From NCBI GenBank assembly GCA_018265615.1, contig JABLYX010000005.1:1-64000 (forward strand): a stretch of DNA of 64,000 nt, in the 5' to 3' direction. How positions within the stretch are numbered: position 1 is the stretch's first letter; each line of letters starts with the position of its first letter. Made by a program: the position numbers and the translations under genes. Under the pieces are notes generated by a model. The model was not told where the DNA came from and ran no database searches. It saw only the letters and a list, made by a program, of their open reading frames with translations. This document shows positions 16,591-26,476 of this stretch, piece after piece. The stretch comes from Lentisphaeria bacterium (lineage in GTDB: Bacteria; Verrucomicrobiota; Lentisphaeria; Victivallales; Victivallaceae).

Positions 16591-18810
16591 ATGAGGAGTG
16601 TTTATCTGTTTGTTTTTGCCGGGATATTATTTTGCCGGGCTCTGCCGGCGGTGGAAAATCTGCTGCCGAATCCACGCTTCGAACATGGAACCGCCGGTTA
16701 CTGTGCCGTGAATTGTACAAATGGTGAACCGGTTCCATTGCGTCTGCTTCCGTCCGGCGGCCATGGGAATGCGTTGGAAATCGAAGTGAAGCCGTTGACG
16801 CCGACCCAGTTCATTCTGCCGGAATTCCGAATGGAAGAGGATGCTGAATACGAACTGAGCTTTCTGGCGAAGGTCAACCGGCAGAGGCATTCCCTCGTGC
16901 TGCGGGAGCTGCTCGACGGGGGGAGGATAGATTGGTCGGGCGGAAGCCGTTATGGAATCGGACCGGAATGGACGCGCGTGGTTCACAGGTTCAGAACCGT
17001 CAAAAAGATTCCCTGCTGGAGCAGTATTTTTCTTTCCGCGTGGTGTCAGGAGGATGATATCGATGCAGATGGGACCGGCCCCCGCATCTGCATAGCCGAC
17101 CTCCGGCTGGGGAGGGCCGGCGCCCCGGAGCCTTCTCCGGATATGGTGACGGCTTCTGTGAAAATTGCTGAGCCGCCGAAGTTTCATCGGTTCGATCCCG
17201 GGGAAACGATTTCATTTCTGATTGATTTCGTGAATCTGTCGAAGGAGAAAAAGCAGATCTCATTTAAACTGCAGGCAAAGGTGCGCGGAACGGAACGGAT
17301 ACTCGCTTCCTCGGAGACACTGTTCGAAGTTCCTCCGGGGAATTCCCGTTTCGCAATGGCGCTTCCGATGCCGGAGTTGAATGCCGTATGGACGGTTTCC
17401 GGCAAGGCCGGCGGGGTGCGCATGGTCAATTTTGTCCGTCTGGCCACAGTGAAGCCTGCCCGGATCAAACGGGGAGAATTGCCGGTCGATCTCGGAATCA
17501 ACAGCTTTGCCACACGTTCTTACGGAGGTGGAATCGACCGGGAAGAGGCGGAATTTTTCGCCGATGCCGGCATTTCGTATGTTCGTTTCTGGGAAACTGA
17601 TTGCGCATTCAAATGGGCGTTCCTGGAACAGGCGGACAACCAATTCGACTATCGGTATGCCGATGCCGCCGTTGCTGTTGCCGAAGCGGCCGGACTTTCT
17701 GTTATTCCGGTTGTCGGGGATATGTTCCTCTCCAAGCCGGGCGGCCCTCCGGAGCGGAATGAAATGCGTTTCTGGCAACACCTGCCTCCCTGGATATTCT
17801 CTGAATCCGAATTGGCGCGCACCTTCACATTTCCTGCCTGGAAAGGGTATCGGGCCTGGCTTCCGCCGAAAGAGAAGTTTGCGAGGCTGGTACGGAATCT
17901 CGCCTCGCGCTATCGGGGCAGGATAACGGTATGGGAAATTCTGAACGAGTCCTCTTCGCACATTGCGCCTCAGGACTACAGGGAGTATTTGAAAATAGCC
18001 TGGGATATCCTGAAAAATGACAATCCCGAAAATATGGTTCTGGGCGGGGGGCTTACCGGCGATTTCGGGTTGGATATGAAGGATCATCTCCTGAAGCAGA
18101 TGGAGATCGGCGTCTTCCGGTATGTCGACGGCATTGTCACGCATCCTTATGAAGGGGTTTTCGAGGATTCGCAGAAAAGCAGCGACACCATGGCGGAAGT
18201 TTTTCAAAGCAGATGCAGGGAATTTAAAATCGGCCTGCCTTTCTGGAATACGGAACTCTATTATCTGAACCCGGATTCGCGCGGAGGGGTTTCCCATGAT
18301 ATCGGGCCGGAATTTTCTGCCGGATATCTCGCCCGCAGACATATTCTTGATGCGGTTTACGGCTGGAAAGCGTCTATTTTGCTGCCGGGGGCGTATTATA
18401 TGGGAACCACCATGAATGACGGCCTGTGCGGGCCATGTCGCACGGCCCGTGTTCTTTGTGCTTATCCGGTTCCGAATGAGAGGTATCTGGTTTCCGCTGC
18501 ATTCGCGCATCTGCTGAAAAATACGAAATATGCAGGAAAGATGCAGGCGCCTTCCGGATTCAGAATCTACAAATTCAGCGGAGAAACGAAGGCCGTCTTT
18601 ACAATTCATGCGCTCCATATCAGGGAAGGAGAACAGCGTACGCTTAAACTTTCGTCCGGCCCGGAATATGGGGATGTAAAGATTTTCGATGAATACGGGA
18701 ATCGGGTTTCCGCGGGAGCGTTGAACGCATCTCCGCTTCCGCTCTATGCTACCGGGCCGGATGCGGCGACGCTGGAACGGTTCTTCAAAGCAATTCAATA
18801 CCGGTTTTGA
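16591..18810 (+). CDS. Secreted clan GH-A glycosidase with N-terminal carbohydrate-binding domain, cassette C
   Basis: This 739-residue protein has a signal peptide (MRSVYLFVFAGILFCRALPA). A CBM-like jelly-roll follows (NLLPNPRFEHGTAGY to ~170, with ILPEFRMEEDAEYELSF). A beta-sandwich linker at ~180-290 leads to a TIM barrel at ~300-640. The acid/base is Glu453 in VWEILNES and the nucleophile Glu555 in WNTELYY, matching GH39/GH5-type retaining enzymes. A small C-terminal beta domain ends it. It is the second gene of cassette C behind a pilin gene and under the AraC-type divergent promoter. The codon use is more AT-rich than in its neighbours. Confidence 0.75.
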   Translation: MRSVYLFVFAGILFCRALPAVENLLPNPRFEHGTAGYCAVNCTNGEPVPLRLLPSGGHGNALEIEVKPLTPTQFILPEFRMEEDAEYELSFLAKVNRQRHSLVLRELLDGGRIDWSGGSRYGIGPEWTRVVHRFRTVKKIPCWSSIFLSAWCQEDDIDADGTGPRICIADLRLGRAGAPEPSPDMVTASVKIAEPPKFHRFDPGETISFLIDFVNLSKEKKQISFKLQAKVRGTERILASSETLFEVPPGNSRFAMALPMPELNAVWTVSGKAGGVRMVNFVRLATVKPARIKRGELPVDLGINSFATRSYGGGIDREEAEFFADAGISYVRFWETDCAFKWAFLEQADNQFDYRYADAAVAVAEAAGLSVIPVVGDMFLSKPGGPPERNEMRFWQHLPPWIFSESELARTFTFPAWKGYRAWLPPKEKFARLVRNLASRYRGRITVWEILNESSSHIAPQDYREYLKIAWDILKNDNPENMVLGGGLTGDFGLDMKDHLLKQMEIGVFRYVDGIVTHPYEGVFEDSQKSSDTMAEVFQSRCREFKIGLPFWNTELYYLNPDSRGGVSHDIGPEFSAGYLARRHILDAVYGWKASILLPGAYYMGTTMNDGLCGPCRTARVLCAYPVPNERYLVSAAFAHLLKNTKYAGKMQAPSGFRIYKFSGETKAVFTIHALHIREGEQRTLKLSSGPEYGDVKIFDEYGNRVSAGALNASPLPLYATGPDAATLERFFKAIQYRF

Positions 18811-18875
18811 ATACGGCGCAGGCTCTTCCGGGGATTTCAGCCGACATGCCGGACTTTCCGATTCCCGCGGTGCGG

Positions 18876-19604
18876 TCAGGGCATCGTGATGGTCTGTCCG
18901 CCGGAGCCGATGACCTGTTTGATTTTACAGAAACCGTTGCGGTATTCGCTGACACCGAAAGAGGTCACGTGACCGTCTCCCATGAGGGAGTTGCCCTTGA
19001 CTCCGTGGTTGATGGCGATTCCGCCGGTCCCTTCGAGAAAGTTGGCGGAGGGACGGAAGGCCCAGTACCCGTATTCGGACTTGCCCCCCATGGTGCGGCG
19101 GGAGCAGGCCGCGAGGATGAAACGGGAGGGAGACGGGAGGTGCCGGTAGGCGAGGGTTCCGCCGTTCCAGCCGCCGTTGATTTTGTCGTGGATGAAACTT
19201 GAGGCGTTCACGTCATCCCAGTTTCCGGTGGCGGGGTGCAGGAAAGCGTAGCTGTAGTATTTCGTGTAGTCGCGGTTCAGACCCGGAGTTTTGGTGCAGA
19301 AAAAGAGTTTCGTGGCGGTCAGGTAGGCGGAATTGGTGAATGCGCCCTTGCCGCCCGCGGCGTTGAGCCCGCCGAGGACCTGGGGCAGGTTGTTTTCGTT
19401 CTCGTCGCGGAGAACGATGCAGCCGTTGAAGTCATCGCTGTACAGCAGGATTCCCCTGCCGATCTGGCCGAGGTTGTTGACGCAGTCGATGCGCTTGCCG
19501 GATTCGCGGGCCTGCTGGAGTGCGGGCAGCAGCATCCCCGCGAGGATCGCGATGATCGCAATCACGACGAGGAGCTCGATCAGGGTGAAACAATTCCGCT
19601 TCAT
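18876..19604 (-). CDS. Prepilin-like protein, cassette D
   Basis: This 242-residue protein has leader MKRNCFTLIELL and helix VVIAIIAILAGMLLPAL, then QQARESGKRIDCVNNLGQ. The C-terminal motif is NHGVKGNSLMGDGHVTSFG. AGGAGA lies six bases before the ATG. Unlike the other cassettes, the pilin gene follows its enzyme gene (15 bp after the glycosidase stop). Its 3' end faces the 3' end of cassette C with 65 bp between; no clear terminator hairpin is visible there. Confidence 0.88.
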   Translation of the reverse strand: MKRNCFTLIELLVVIAIIAILAGMLLPALQQARESGKRIDCVNNLGQIGRGILLYSDDFNGCIVLRDENENNLPQVLGGLNAAGGKGAFTNSAYLTATKLFFCTKTPGLNRDYTKYYSYAFLHPATGNWDDVNASSFIHDKINGGWNGGTLAYRHLPSPSRFILAACSRRTMGGKSEYGYWAFRPSANFLEGTGGIAINHGVKGNSLMGDGHVTSFGVSEYRNGFCKIKQVIGSGGQTITMP

Positions 19605-19619
19605 ATTCTTCTCCTGTGA

Positions 19620-22088
19620 TTATTTTCCGTGAATGACACGGATGTTGCGGATATAGTATGTGAAATCGTCACATTTCGGATTCATGCCGATACGCAGCAT
19701 CCTGACCTCGGCGGGATCGAAGCCCCCAAACACCACCACCCGCTTCTCCCAACGGCCGGAAACCTTCGGGTACTTTATCCAGAACGCCTTACCCTGTTCC
19801 TGTACGGTGTCGAGCACCGCCATCAGCGCAGTGTAGGAAACGCCGCGGCTGATCTCCGGGCCCGCCTTGATTTCGAAGGTGACGCCGATCGCTCCGTCCG
19901 GAGATTCGGCGGGCAGCTCGAGCAGGTATTCCGGGTAGCTCCAGCGGTCGGTGCCGGGCTTGAAGACGGAGCGGAGCTTCAAGGCCTTTTCCTGTTCATC
20001 ATAAGTGATTTCCATTCTGCCTGAGGAGTTCGCGCGCCAACGGGCGGGGTTGCGCCAGCCAAGTTCGCGGCCCGCGCCCTCCTTCAGCATGGCTTCGGTG
20101 CGAACCAGCGGAATGACGGCGGGTGTGATTCTCCTTCCGGCGAATTCACCGGAGAAGAGCAGGTCGCTCCGGCAGCCGTCGCCGGGAGGGGCGGGCATGA
20201 CCTCGAGCGAAAGAAGCTCTTTGCCAAACGGCTTGACGGTGATTTGGGCCGGGATTCCCGTGGCGTTCCCGCCATGCAGCATGACAGTGCCGGATTTCTC
20301 TTCGGAACTCAGATTGAATATTTCGAGCTTCATGCGGCAGGCTGCTTTGACGGGGATGGCGAACGCATCGGAGTCGGCGACCCTGAAATCGTTGCTCAGC
20401 ACCGGGTTCAGGACGATGGAGAGCTCTTCTTCAGTCGATGCGCCCTGCATGGCGGGGCGTTTCTGGAACGGCTTCGTCATTTTCAGCCCGGGCAGCCCGG
20501 AGAGATATGAGGGGAACCGGGTTGCGGTCAGGGCGAGGCTCCCATTTTCAACGCGGGCCTCGGATGGCGTACCGAATTGATTGCGAATCAGATAGCTGCC
20601 ATTGGGCAACTTCAGGCGGAAGCCGCGTTCTCTGCCGTCGAATCCCTTGCCGTCAACGCTGCTCCGACTCCAGTATACGAGGGTGCGGCTGCCGTCCGGC
20701 TGCCTGTAGAGGAAGCCGCGGATGTTCTCGGCCGGCTCCAGCTCACCGAGCAGCCGGGCATGGCCGAGCTCCGCATTCAGCGTCGCAAGGGCAACGTAGG
20801 CGGGCTTCACCGTGAGATCCATGCGGAGCAGTCCCCAATCTTTCTTTCCCTCCTGTTCCCAATACGGCGTCATGACGAAGAAGAAGTCGCGGTCAACGCC
20901 GAGTGACTGCATGAGGATCTGCGACTTCGGGGCGAACTCCGCAACGAGCATCTCCTGGCCGGGGGAGTGAATCTGCGTGCCGGGACGGTAGCTTTTCAGC
21001 GCAGCCGCGCCTTCGAGGTTCGTGCCGTTTTCGGTCAGCCAGAGCGGCATGTTTTCGAGGCCGTATTTCGCCATTTCGGCGCGGAGGCGCGAGATGAGCC
21101 ACGGATATTCGCCGGGACTCACGTAAACGTGGTAGTTGAAAGCGTCGAAGTAGCTGCCCATTCCATTTTTAAGTGCGGTGTGTGCAAAGTGCTGCAGCGG
21201 GGAAACATGAAAGGAGCTGTTCAGAATCGTGATTTGCGGATTCCCCGCCTTGAGCCCGAGTGCGAATGCTTTGGCTCCGGCGGCCAGCGTCCAGGCCGGT
21301 CCCTTGCCGCCGGAATCGGCTTCGTTGAAGAATTCCCAGGCGGTGATTTTTCCGCGGAACCGTTCCGCGAAGCGTTTTGACGACTCGTAAAGTCCGACGA
21401 GGTCGTCCGGAAAATTCTTCGATCGGCTTTTCGCCCACTCCGGGGTCATGTCGAGCAGTGTGCAGACTGCGATCCCGCGCTCCGCAAGCAGGTCGGCGTT
21501 GCGGCCGTAGAGGCCGGGTTCGAACGCACCGCGCTGTGGTTCGACATGCTTCCAGCCAAAGCGGTCACGGACGATGCCGTAGCCGGCACGGCGGCAGAGC
21601 TCGCTGACCGCCTCGAACTGCTCGTCGGGATAACGCACGTTCCACTTTTTCGCTTTGGAGAGCCAGCTTTGCGCCGTGTCGACCGCGAAGAAAGCGTCCG
21701 GGTCCGGTTTTCGCCTTGCCGCATCGGCAACGACTGCAAAGCTCATCGGTTCGCCGAACTCCCGTGTATCCGATTCCAGCGCGAGCGTATAGTAGCCGCG
21801 TGAAAGCTCCGGCAGCTCAAGCGCCGATTTTCCCCCGCCGGGCCACTCGCCCTCTGCGACTGCGGCGCCGTTCCAGCCGGAGACGCGGTAACGGCAGCCG
21901 GTCGGCTCCCTCAGTTCGAACCGGGCCGGCTCTGTGTCGTAGAAGACCGAGGAGGCGGGGGCGCTCCGGACCGCCATGACGACCGGAAGTTCCGGCGGCG
22001 GGGCAGCCGTTGTCTGATCCGCGACGGCGGACAGGGCGGAGCCAAATAGGAAAAGCAACAGGACGGCGAACGACGGGACGGGTTTCAC
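19620..22088 (-). CDS. Secreted clan GH-A glycosidase (GH39/GH5-like), cassette D
   Basis: The start is the GTG at 22088: AGGAGA lies seven bases upstream and the next residues form a signal peptide (KPVPSFAVLLLFLFGSALSA). The longer frame would run into the upstream regulator gene. The 822-residue protein has an N-terminal beta domain (~35-125) and a TIM barrel at ~140-450, with acid/base Glu256 in WEFFNEAD and likely nucleophile Glu353 in WLTENGT. A beta-rich C-terminal half (~500-822) carries one or two sandwich domains. It is co-transcribed with the GntR gene upstream and the pilin gene downstream. Confidence 0.75.
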   Translation of the reverse strand: MKPVPSFAVLLLFLFGSALSAVADQTTAAPPPELPVVMAVRSAPASSVFYDTEPARFELREPTGCRYRVSGWNGAAVAEGEWPGGGKSALELPELSRGYYTLALESDTREFGEPMSFAVVADAARRKPDPDAFFAVDTAQSWLSKAKKWNVRYPDEQFEAVSELCRRAGYGIVRDRFGWKHVEPQRGAFEPGLYGRNADLLAERGIAVCTLLDMTPEWAKSRSKNFPDDLVGLYESSKRFAERFRGKITAWEFFNEADSGGKGPAWTLAAGAKAFALGLKAGNPQITILNSSFHVSPLQHFAHTALKNGMGSYFDAFNYHVYVSPGEYPWLISRLRAEMAKYGLENMPLWLTENGTNLEGAAALKSYRPGTQIHSPGQEMLVAEFAPKSQILMQSLGVDRDFFFVMTPYWEQEGKKDWGLLRMDLTVKPAYVALATLNAELGHARLLGELEPAENIRGFLYRQPDGSRTLVYWSRSSVDGKGFDGRERGFRLKLPNGSYLIRNQFGTPSEARVENGSLALTATRFPSYLSGLPGLKMTKPFQKRPAMQGASTEEELSIVLNPVLSNDFRVADSDAFAIPVKAACRMKLEIFNLSSEEKSGTVMLHGGNATGIPAQITVKPFGKELLSLEVMPAPPGDGCRSDLLFSGEFAGRRITPAVIPLVRTEAMLKEGAGRELGWRNPARWRANSSGRMEITYDEQEKALKLRSVFKPGTDRWSYPEYLLELPAESPDGAIGVTFEIKAGPEISRGVSYTALMAVLDTVQEQGKAFWIKYPKVSGRWEKRVVVFGGFDPAEVRMLRIGMNPKCDDFTYYIRNIRVIHGK

Positions 22089-22120
22089 GATGGATTCTCC
22101 TGATATTGAAAACCTGGCTC

Positions 22121-23182
22121 TCAACATGTTGATGTGTGCGGCACATCGAGCGTGACCGGGATCAGCCGTGAATGGTCCGCCTTTCCGTTTCTGCGGCTTT
22201 CGGCGAGGGCAGCGAGACACGCTTCCAGGATCTTCCCCACTTCGAAGCCGAGGCGGTTGATCGGGAACGGGCACGATTTCTCCACCGGAAAATTCGTGTG
22301 CAGCGCGATTTCAATATCCTTGCCCGGAATGAGCTTTCTCTGCTGAAGCACATGAAGCACATGGTCACGGAAGTTCTCATTCGCGAGAATCAGCCCGTCC
22401 GGCCGTTCCCCGGGGCCGCCCCGGAACAACAGGGCGATGAGGTTTTCCAGCCATGCGAGCGAGAGCGGTTCAAGCCGGTATCCGAGTCGGAACTCCGGCG
22501 GGATCGGCGCTCCCTGCCGTTCGGCGTATCGGCACAACCCTTCGATGTAGTCGCGCGGCATGCGCACCTCAGAGAGCACGGCAATGCGGCGGCAGCCGCT
22601 TTCATGCAGCAAATCGAATGCCTGCCGGAAGAAATCGCCGTAATCGACCCAGACCGTATTGACCCTCTCGAGCCGGTCGCGGGTCACCACGACGCACGGT
22701 GTCCGGCTCGCCACGAGCGGGGGCAGCAGATACTCCCGCGGCGGTTGCAGGAAGATAATTCCGGCCAGCCTGCCGCATTCGGCGTCCGCAATGAGCTTGC
22801 GGAGCTCGCTGCATTCGGGATTGCCCTCTTCAAGGCAGAAGAAGAGGAAACGGCAGTCGAACCGCTCCTCAAGTTCCCGCTGCAGGTTCACGAAGTTGGT
22901 CCACAGTGTGTCCCAGCTCGAAAATTCGTTCAGAGTAGCCGGGACGACCACAGCGTAATGGTAGAGATGCGGCGGCCGCCCGTTCACGAAAGTGCCGCTT
23001 TTACCGCACGAGGTGATGAAATTCTCCTGCTGCAGCTCGACCATTGCTTTCTGCACGGTGGCAATCGTGGTGCCGTAGAGATTCCGCAGTTCCACCTGGG
23101 TCGGGATCCGTTCACCGGGCTTCCACCGGCCGGAGATGATGCTGTCGCGGATGTCGGTTGCGATGGAACGGTATTTATTCAT
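22121..23182 (-). CDS. GntR family transcriptional regulator with sugar-binding sensor domain, cassette D
   Basis: The start at 23182 (MNKYRSIATDIRDSI) fits the family; the longer frame lacks homology-like sequence. The protein has 353 residues: a GntR winged helix at ~1-70 (GRWKPGERIPTQVELRNLYG, TVQKAMVELQQENFI) and a LacI-like sensor at ~80-340 (GIIFLQPPREYLLPPL, RPDGLILANENFRDH). The glycosidase starts 32 bp downstream. The perfect 13-bp inverted repeat at 23199-23243 begins 16 bp upstream and lies between this gene and the divergent esterase, so it is the probable operator for both. Confidence 0.88.
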   Translation of the reverse strand: MNKYRSIATDIRDSIISGRWKPGERIPTQVELRNLYGTTIATVQKAMVELQQENFITSCGKSGTFVNGRPPHLYHYAVVVPATLNEFSSWDTLWTNFVNLQRELEERFDCRFLFFCLEEGNPECSELRKLIADAECGRLAGIIFLQPPREYLLPPLVASRTPCVVVTRDRLERVNTVWVDYGDFFRQAFDLLHESGCRRIAVLSEVRMPRDYIEGLCRYAERQGAPIPPEFRLGYRLEPLSLAWLENLIALLFRGGPGERPDGLILANENFRDHVLHVLQQRKLIPGKDIEIALHTNFPVEKSCPFPINRLGFEVGKILEACLAALAESRRNGKADHSRLIPVTLDVPHTSTC

Positions 23183-23198
23183 GAATCTTCTCTTGTAA

Positions 23199-23243
23199 TT
23201 TTTATACTCTATGTTTATATTATGATACACTAGAGTATAAAAA
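23199..23243. promoter_or_regulatory. Perfect 13-bp inverted repeat operator between cassette D and esterase
   Basis: TTTTTATACTCTA (23199-23211) is the exact reverse complement of TAGAGTATAAAAA (23231-23243), with a 19-bp AT-rich spacer. Each arm contains TATAAA or its complement, so binding would cover both divergent promoters. The right half also has an internal near-palindrome, ATACACTAGAGTAT. The centre-to-centre distance of about 32 bp places both half sites on the same DNA face. Confidence 0.75.
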
Positions 23244-23296
23244 GCAAGAGCAGTTTCGAATTTTTCGATGATTTCTGACGGAAAGGGACCGGAAAC

Positions 23297-24490
23297 ATGC
23301 TGAGCTATGAGAAGAATTTCGCTTCCCGGCGGCCGGACGGCCGGTTTACGTCGACGATGGCGGCGCACATGGAACAGTTGCGGCGGCTGAAGCCGCTTCT
23401 GGCGCTGCCGGAGGAGCTGACTCCGGAAAGCTTCGCCTGCTATCGCGACAGGGTGAAGAAAAAACTCCGGGAGCTGCTGGCGCTGCCGGAGTTTACGCCG
23501 CAGCCGCCACCGGTCCGTCTTTCACACACGCAGCGTGATGGTTACACGGTGGAGAGGTGGGAGTTTTACCCGGACGACTGTTCAGCCGTTCCCTTCCTCG
23601 TGCTGATTCCGGATGGGGCGTCGGCCGCACGGCCGGTTCCCGGCGTTCTCTGTCTGCCGGGTTCCGCTTACAGCAAGGAGTCGCTTGCGGGAGAACCGCT
23701 GCCGGATCATCCCGACTGGCGCCCCGATAAATTCCCGGACCGGAATCGGCAGGCGCTGCATATGGTCCGGAACGGCATGGCCGCATTTGCGTTCGACAAT
23801 CCCGGAATCGGGGAGTGCGCCCTGCATGCCGGCCCGGAGGCGGGTGAGACGATGGGGGAGGCGCGTACGCAGATGTGTTACGGGCTTCTCGAGTCGGGGA
23901 TGAATTACGTCGGGCTGGCGGTCTTCCAGAAGCTTTGTTTTCTGAAATATCTCAGTTGCTTTGATTTTATCGACCGGAGCCGTTTTGCGATTTCGGCACA
24001 CTCGCTCGGCACCGAAACGGCAATCGCCGCCGGATTGCTTTGTGATGAAGTCAAAGCGGTCGTATTCAACGATTTTCTGCATGACGACCGCAGGCGTTAT
24101 GTCGGCGTGACCGAGGAGCCGGAAAGGGAGATGAGCCAGAGTGTCGGTTTCTGGCATGTGATTCCGGGCAAGATGTGTTACTTCGGTTTTCAGGATCTCT
24201 GTGCGGCGTTTGCGCCGCGCTTCCTTGCCCTGACGGAAGGCGGGGCTGAAGAGTTTCTTGCGGTCGTGGAACGTGCTTATCGCGTCTGCGGCGCTCCCGA
24301 CCGGTTGCAAATCAGCTATTGCCCCGCATACGCCGATCCCGCAGCCCGTACCGCGCACGGGCCGGTTCCGCTGCACGGCCTTACACGCGGGGAGTTCTAC
24401 ACAAAGTACGGCTGCTCCGATGTCCCGGACCATTCGTTTCGCGCGGAACCGGCGTTGAAGCTGCTGAAGCGCTGCTTCGGCCTGCCGTAA
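23297..24490 (+). CDS. Alpha/beta hydrolase (acetyl xylan esterase / large hydrolase-like), cytoplasmic
   Basis: This 397-residue protein has no signal peptide. The nucleophile is Ser236 in SAHSLGTE, in place of the common GxSxG. LCLPGSAYSKES at ~118 and DNPGIGE at ~170 resemble the large acetyl xylan esterase-type family found in planctomycetes and verrucomicrobia; the possible acid and His are at the C-terminus (DVPDHSF). AAAGGGACC lies upstream of the ATG. It is divergent from cassette D and shares its operator. Its stop abuts the stop of the convergent beta-helix gene. Confidence 0.75.
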   Translation: MLSYEKNFASRRPDGRFTSTMAAHMEQLRRLKPLLALPEELTPESFACYRDRVKKKLRELLALPEFTPQPPPVRLSHTQRDGYTVERWEFYPDDCSAVPFLVLIPDGASAARPVPGVLCLPGSAYSKESLAGEPLPDHPDWRPDKFPDRNRQALHMVRNGMAAFAFDNPGIGECALHAGPEAGETMGEARTQMCYGLLESGMNYVGLAVFQKLCFLKYLSCFDFIDRSRFAISAHSLGTETAIAAGLLCDEVKAVVFNDFLHDDRRRYVGVTEEPEREMSQSVGFWHVIPGKMCYFGFQDLCAAFAPRFLALTEGGAEEFLAVVERAYRVCGAPDRLQISYCPAYADPAARTAHGPVPLHGLTRGEFYTKYGCSDVPDHSFRAEPALKLLKRCFGLP

Positions 24491-26356
24491 TCACATGACC
24501 GGAAAGAGCAGCCGGTATTCGGTTTTATCGCCGAGATCCTGAAACGGGCCGGGCTGCACGCTCTTTCCATACGGAAGGCCGGTGAAGTCCCGCTCGATTC
24601 CGGGAACCGGCTCAAATGCGAAGCTTCTGCCGGAAGCGTTCCGGATGTAGAGCGACGGTTCGAACGGCTTGATCCGGATCATGAATTCCCGCTTCGGCAG
24701 GAAGACGGACGACTCCTCCCGGCCGGAGACCTTCGGCCACACTCCGGGTGCGAATCCTTTCACGGTTTCGGCGCGGAGCATCTCTTCCCCGGTCAGGCGT
24801 TTCGCCGCCATTTCGGCAACCTCTGCCCACGGCGTCTTGCCGCTGTAGCGGAAGTTGACGTCACCGATAAAAAGGTTGCGGTCCGAGACGCACCTCTCCG
24901 AACGGTCGCCCGGAACCGGGAAGCTCACGCCGCCGCCGTTGTTGGCGAAGATGTTGTTGACCACGAGCTCATCGGAGGTCTCGACGGTTCTGCCGTGATA
25001 TTTCCGGTCGGTGACATTGCGCATGTAGACCCCCTCCGCCGCATTGTCGAAAACAAGGTTGTGGCAGACTCTGACGCCGGAGGCGTCATGCACGTAAATA
25101 CCGCGCCCCGGATAGTCCCCGAAAAACGGAGTCGTATTCGAAATGATATTGTTGTCGATGAGCACATTCCCCGCGCCGAGCTCGATGAAGATTCCGGAGC
25201 CGATGTTTCCGAAAACGGTGTTCCGCGTGATCCGCGCCTCGTTGTAACCGTTGTCGAACCAGATGCCGTGCGCGCCGTTGAAGCGGACGAGATTGCCTTC
25301 GACCAGCGCCTCATCCGCCTCGTGCAGCTTGATCCCGGCCCACTCCTCCCAGCTGCACTCATATGTGGTCAGCGAAAGGCTGTTGTTGCGTTCGACAGTG
25401 TTGCCGATGATCCGGACGCCGCGGCAGCTCCATCCGGCGATTCCGCACAAACCGTTGTCGACGATGAGGTTGCCGGTGATGAGGTGACGGCCCCCCTTGC
25501 GCATCTGCTTCCGGTCTTCCGGCGTCGTTTTGGGAATCAGGTCGGTGCGCCAGTATTCGCTGCCGACATCGAGCCCGACCGTCTTGGCATTGCGGATCAC
25601 ATTGCCGCGGATCACCCAGTCATGGCCGCTGCGGGCTGAAACCATGCCGAGCTGCGGGAACGGCGCCTGGTTGGCGCAATGCTCGAAAACGAACCCCTCG
25701 ATATGGATGTAGCCGAGTCCGCGCCGCGCCGGGGCGAATACGCGGTCTCGCACAGAGAGCTCAAGCTGCGGACGGGCCGGTTCATACTCAGGCGGCAGAT
25801 GCAGCAGGATGCTTTTGCCGTCGGGCGTGAGGATCCAGCTGCCCGGGACGCGGTTGACCTCCTCCCCGGTCTGCGACTGGCGCATCTCCCGGCCGTTGCA
25901 GAAGATCTGCCCGAGCGAATAGGGCAGGAGCACACCGTCGGCGGGCCGGGGCGGCTCTTTTTTATCCGAGCTCCCGGCATTGAGCCTGCGTTTGAACGGA
26001 TTCGGGAAATCGCCGAAAAAGGCGTCGTCCGGAGTCGGGGTCAGAAAGACATTCGCTTTTCCCGGAACCGGGGTCAGCTCCGGCTTCCAGACTTCGCTGC
26101 CGCGGACGAAAACCGTCCCGGGTTTCTCCGCGCGGTAGACGATCGGCTTATCTTTTTCACCGCCGCGTTCGGGAGCGACATGCTCGCGGTAGACGCCCGG
26201 CCGGACCAGAATCACATCGCCTGCGACCGCTTTCGCGGCCGCTTCGCCGATCGTCCGGTAAACATCCTTTCCGCCGTTTCCGTCCACAGTCAGGGTGGCG
26301 GCGAACAATCCGGCCGAAAGAAAGACGGCCGCGAACAGAGATAAACTTTTTTTCAT
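24491..26356 (-). CDS. Secreted right-handed parallel beta-helix protein (polysaccharide lyase-like)
   Basis: The start at 26356 has GGGAGG five bases upstream and a signal peptide (MKKSLSLFAAVFLSAGLFAA). The 621-residue protein begins with the DUF1565-like motif AAAKAVAGDVILVRPGVYREHV (shortened: AGDVILVRPGVYRE), then shows ~10 coils with N-x-V/I ladders (GNVIRNAKTVGLD, NTVERNNSLSL, RNTVFGNIGSGIFIE, NNIISNT, NIFANNGGGVSF). This is the fold of pectate lyases, alginate epimerases and PL6/PL31-type enzymes; the substrate cannot be read. A separate promoter region (26357-26476) lies upstream. Confidence 0.75.
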   Translation of the reverse strand: MKKSLSLFAAVFLSAGLFAATLTVDGNGGKDVYRTIGEAAAKAVAGDVILVRPGVYREHVAPERGGEKDKPIVYRAEKPGTVFVRGSEVWKPELTPVPGKANVFLTPTPDDAFFGDFPNPFKRRLNAGSSDKKEPPRPADGVLLPYSLGQIFCNGREMRQSQTGEEVNRVPGSWILTPDGKSILLHLPPEYEPARPQLELSVRDRVFAPARRGLGYIHIEGFVFEHCANQAPFPQLGMVSARSGHDWVIRGNVIRNAKTVGLDVGSEYWRTDLIPKTTPEDRKQMRKGGRHLITGNLIVDNGLCGIAGWSCRGVRIIGNTVERNNSLSLTTYECSWEEWAGIKLHEADEALVEGNLVRFNGAHGIWFDNGYNEARITRNTVFGNIGSGIFIELGAGNVLIDNNIISNTTPFFGDYPGRGIYVHDASGVRVCHNLVFDNAAEGVYMRNVTDRKYHGRTVETSDELVVNNIFANNGGGVSFPVPGDRSERCVSDRNLFIGDVNFRYSGKTPWAEVAEMAAKRLTGEEMLRAETVKGFAPGVWPKVSGREESSVFLPKREFMIRIKPFEPSLYIRNASGRSFAFEPVPGIERDFTGLPYGKSVQPGPFQDLGDKTEYRLLFPVM

Positions 26357-26476
26357 AAAACCTCCCGAAATCTGTATCCCGTAACGAAAATACCGCCTCA
26401 ATGCGCAAAAGTCAAATCCGATTGACCGGCGGGAATCCGCGCAACGCTTTTCGGCAGCAGCCGTTCCAAGGTGAAA

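Noticed and set aside
22089..22274. N-terminal extension of the cassette D glycosidase
   Set aside because: It overlaps the GntR gene and would bury the signal peptide; GTG 22088 has AGGAGA at ideal spacing.
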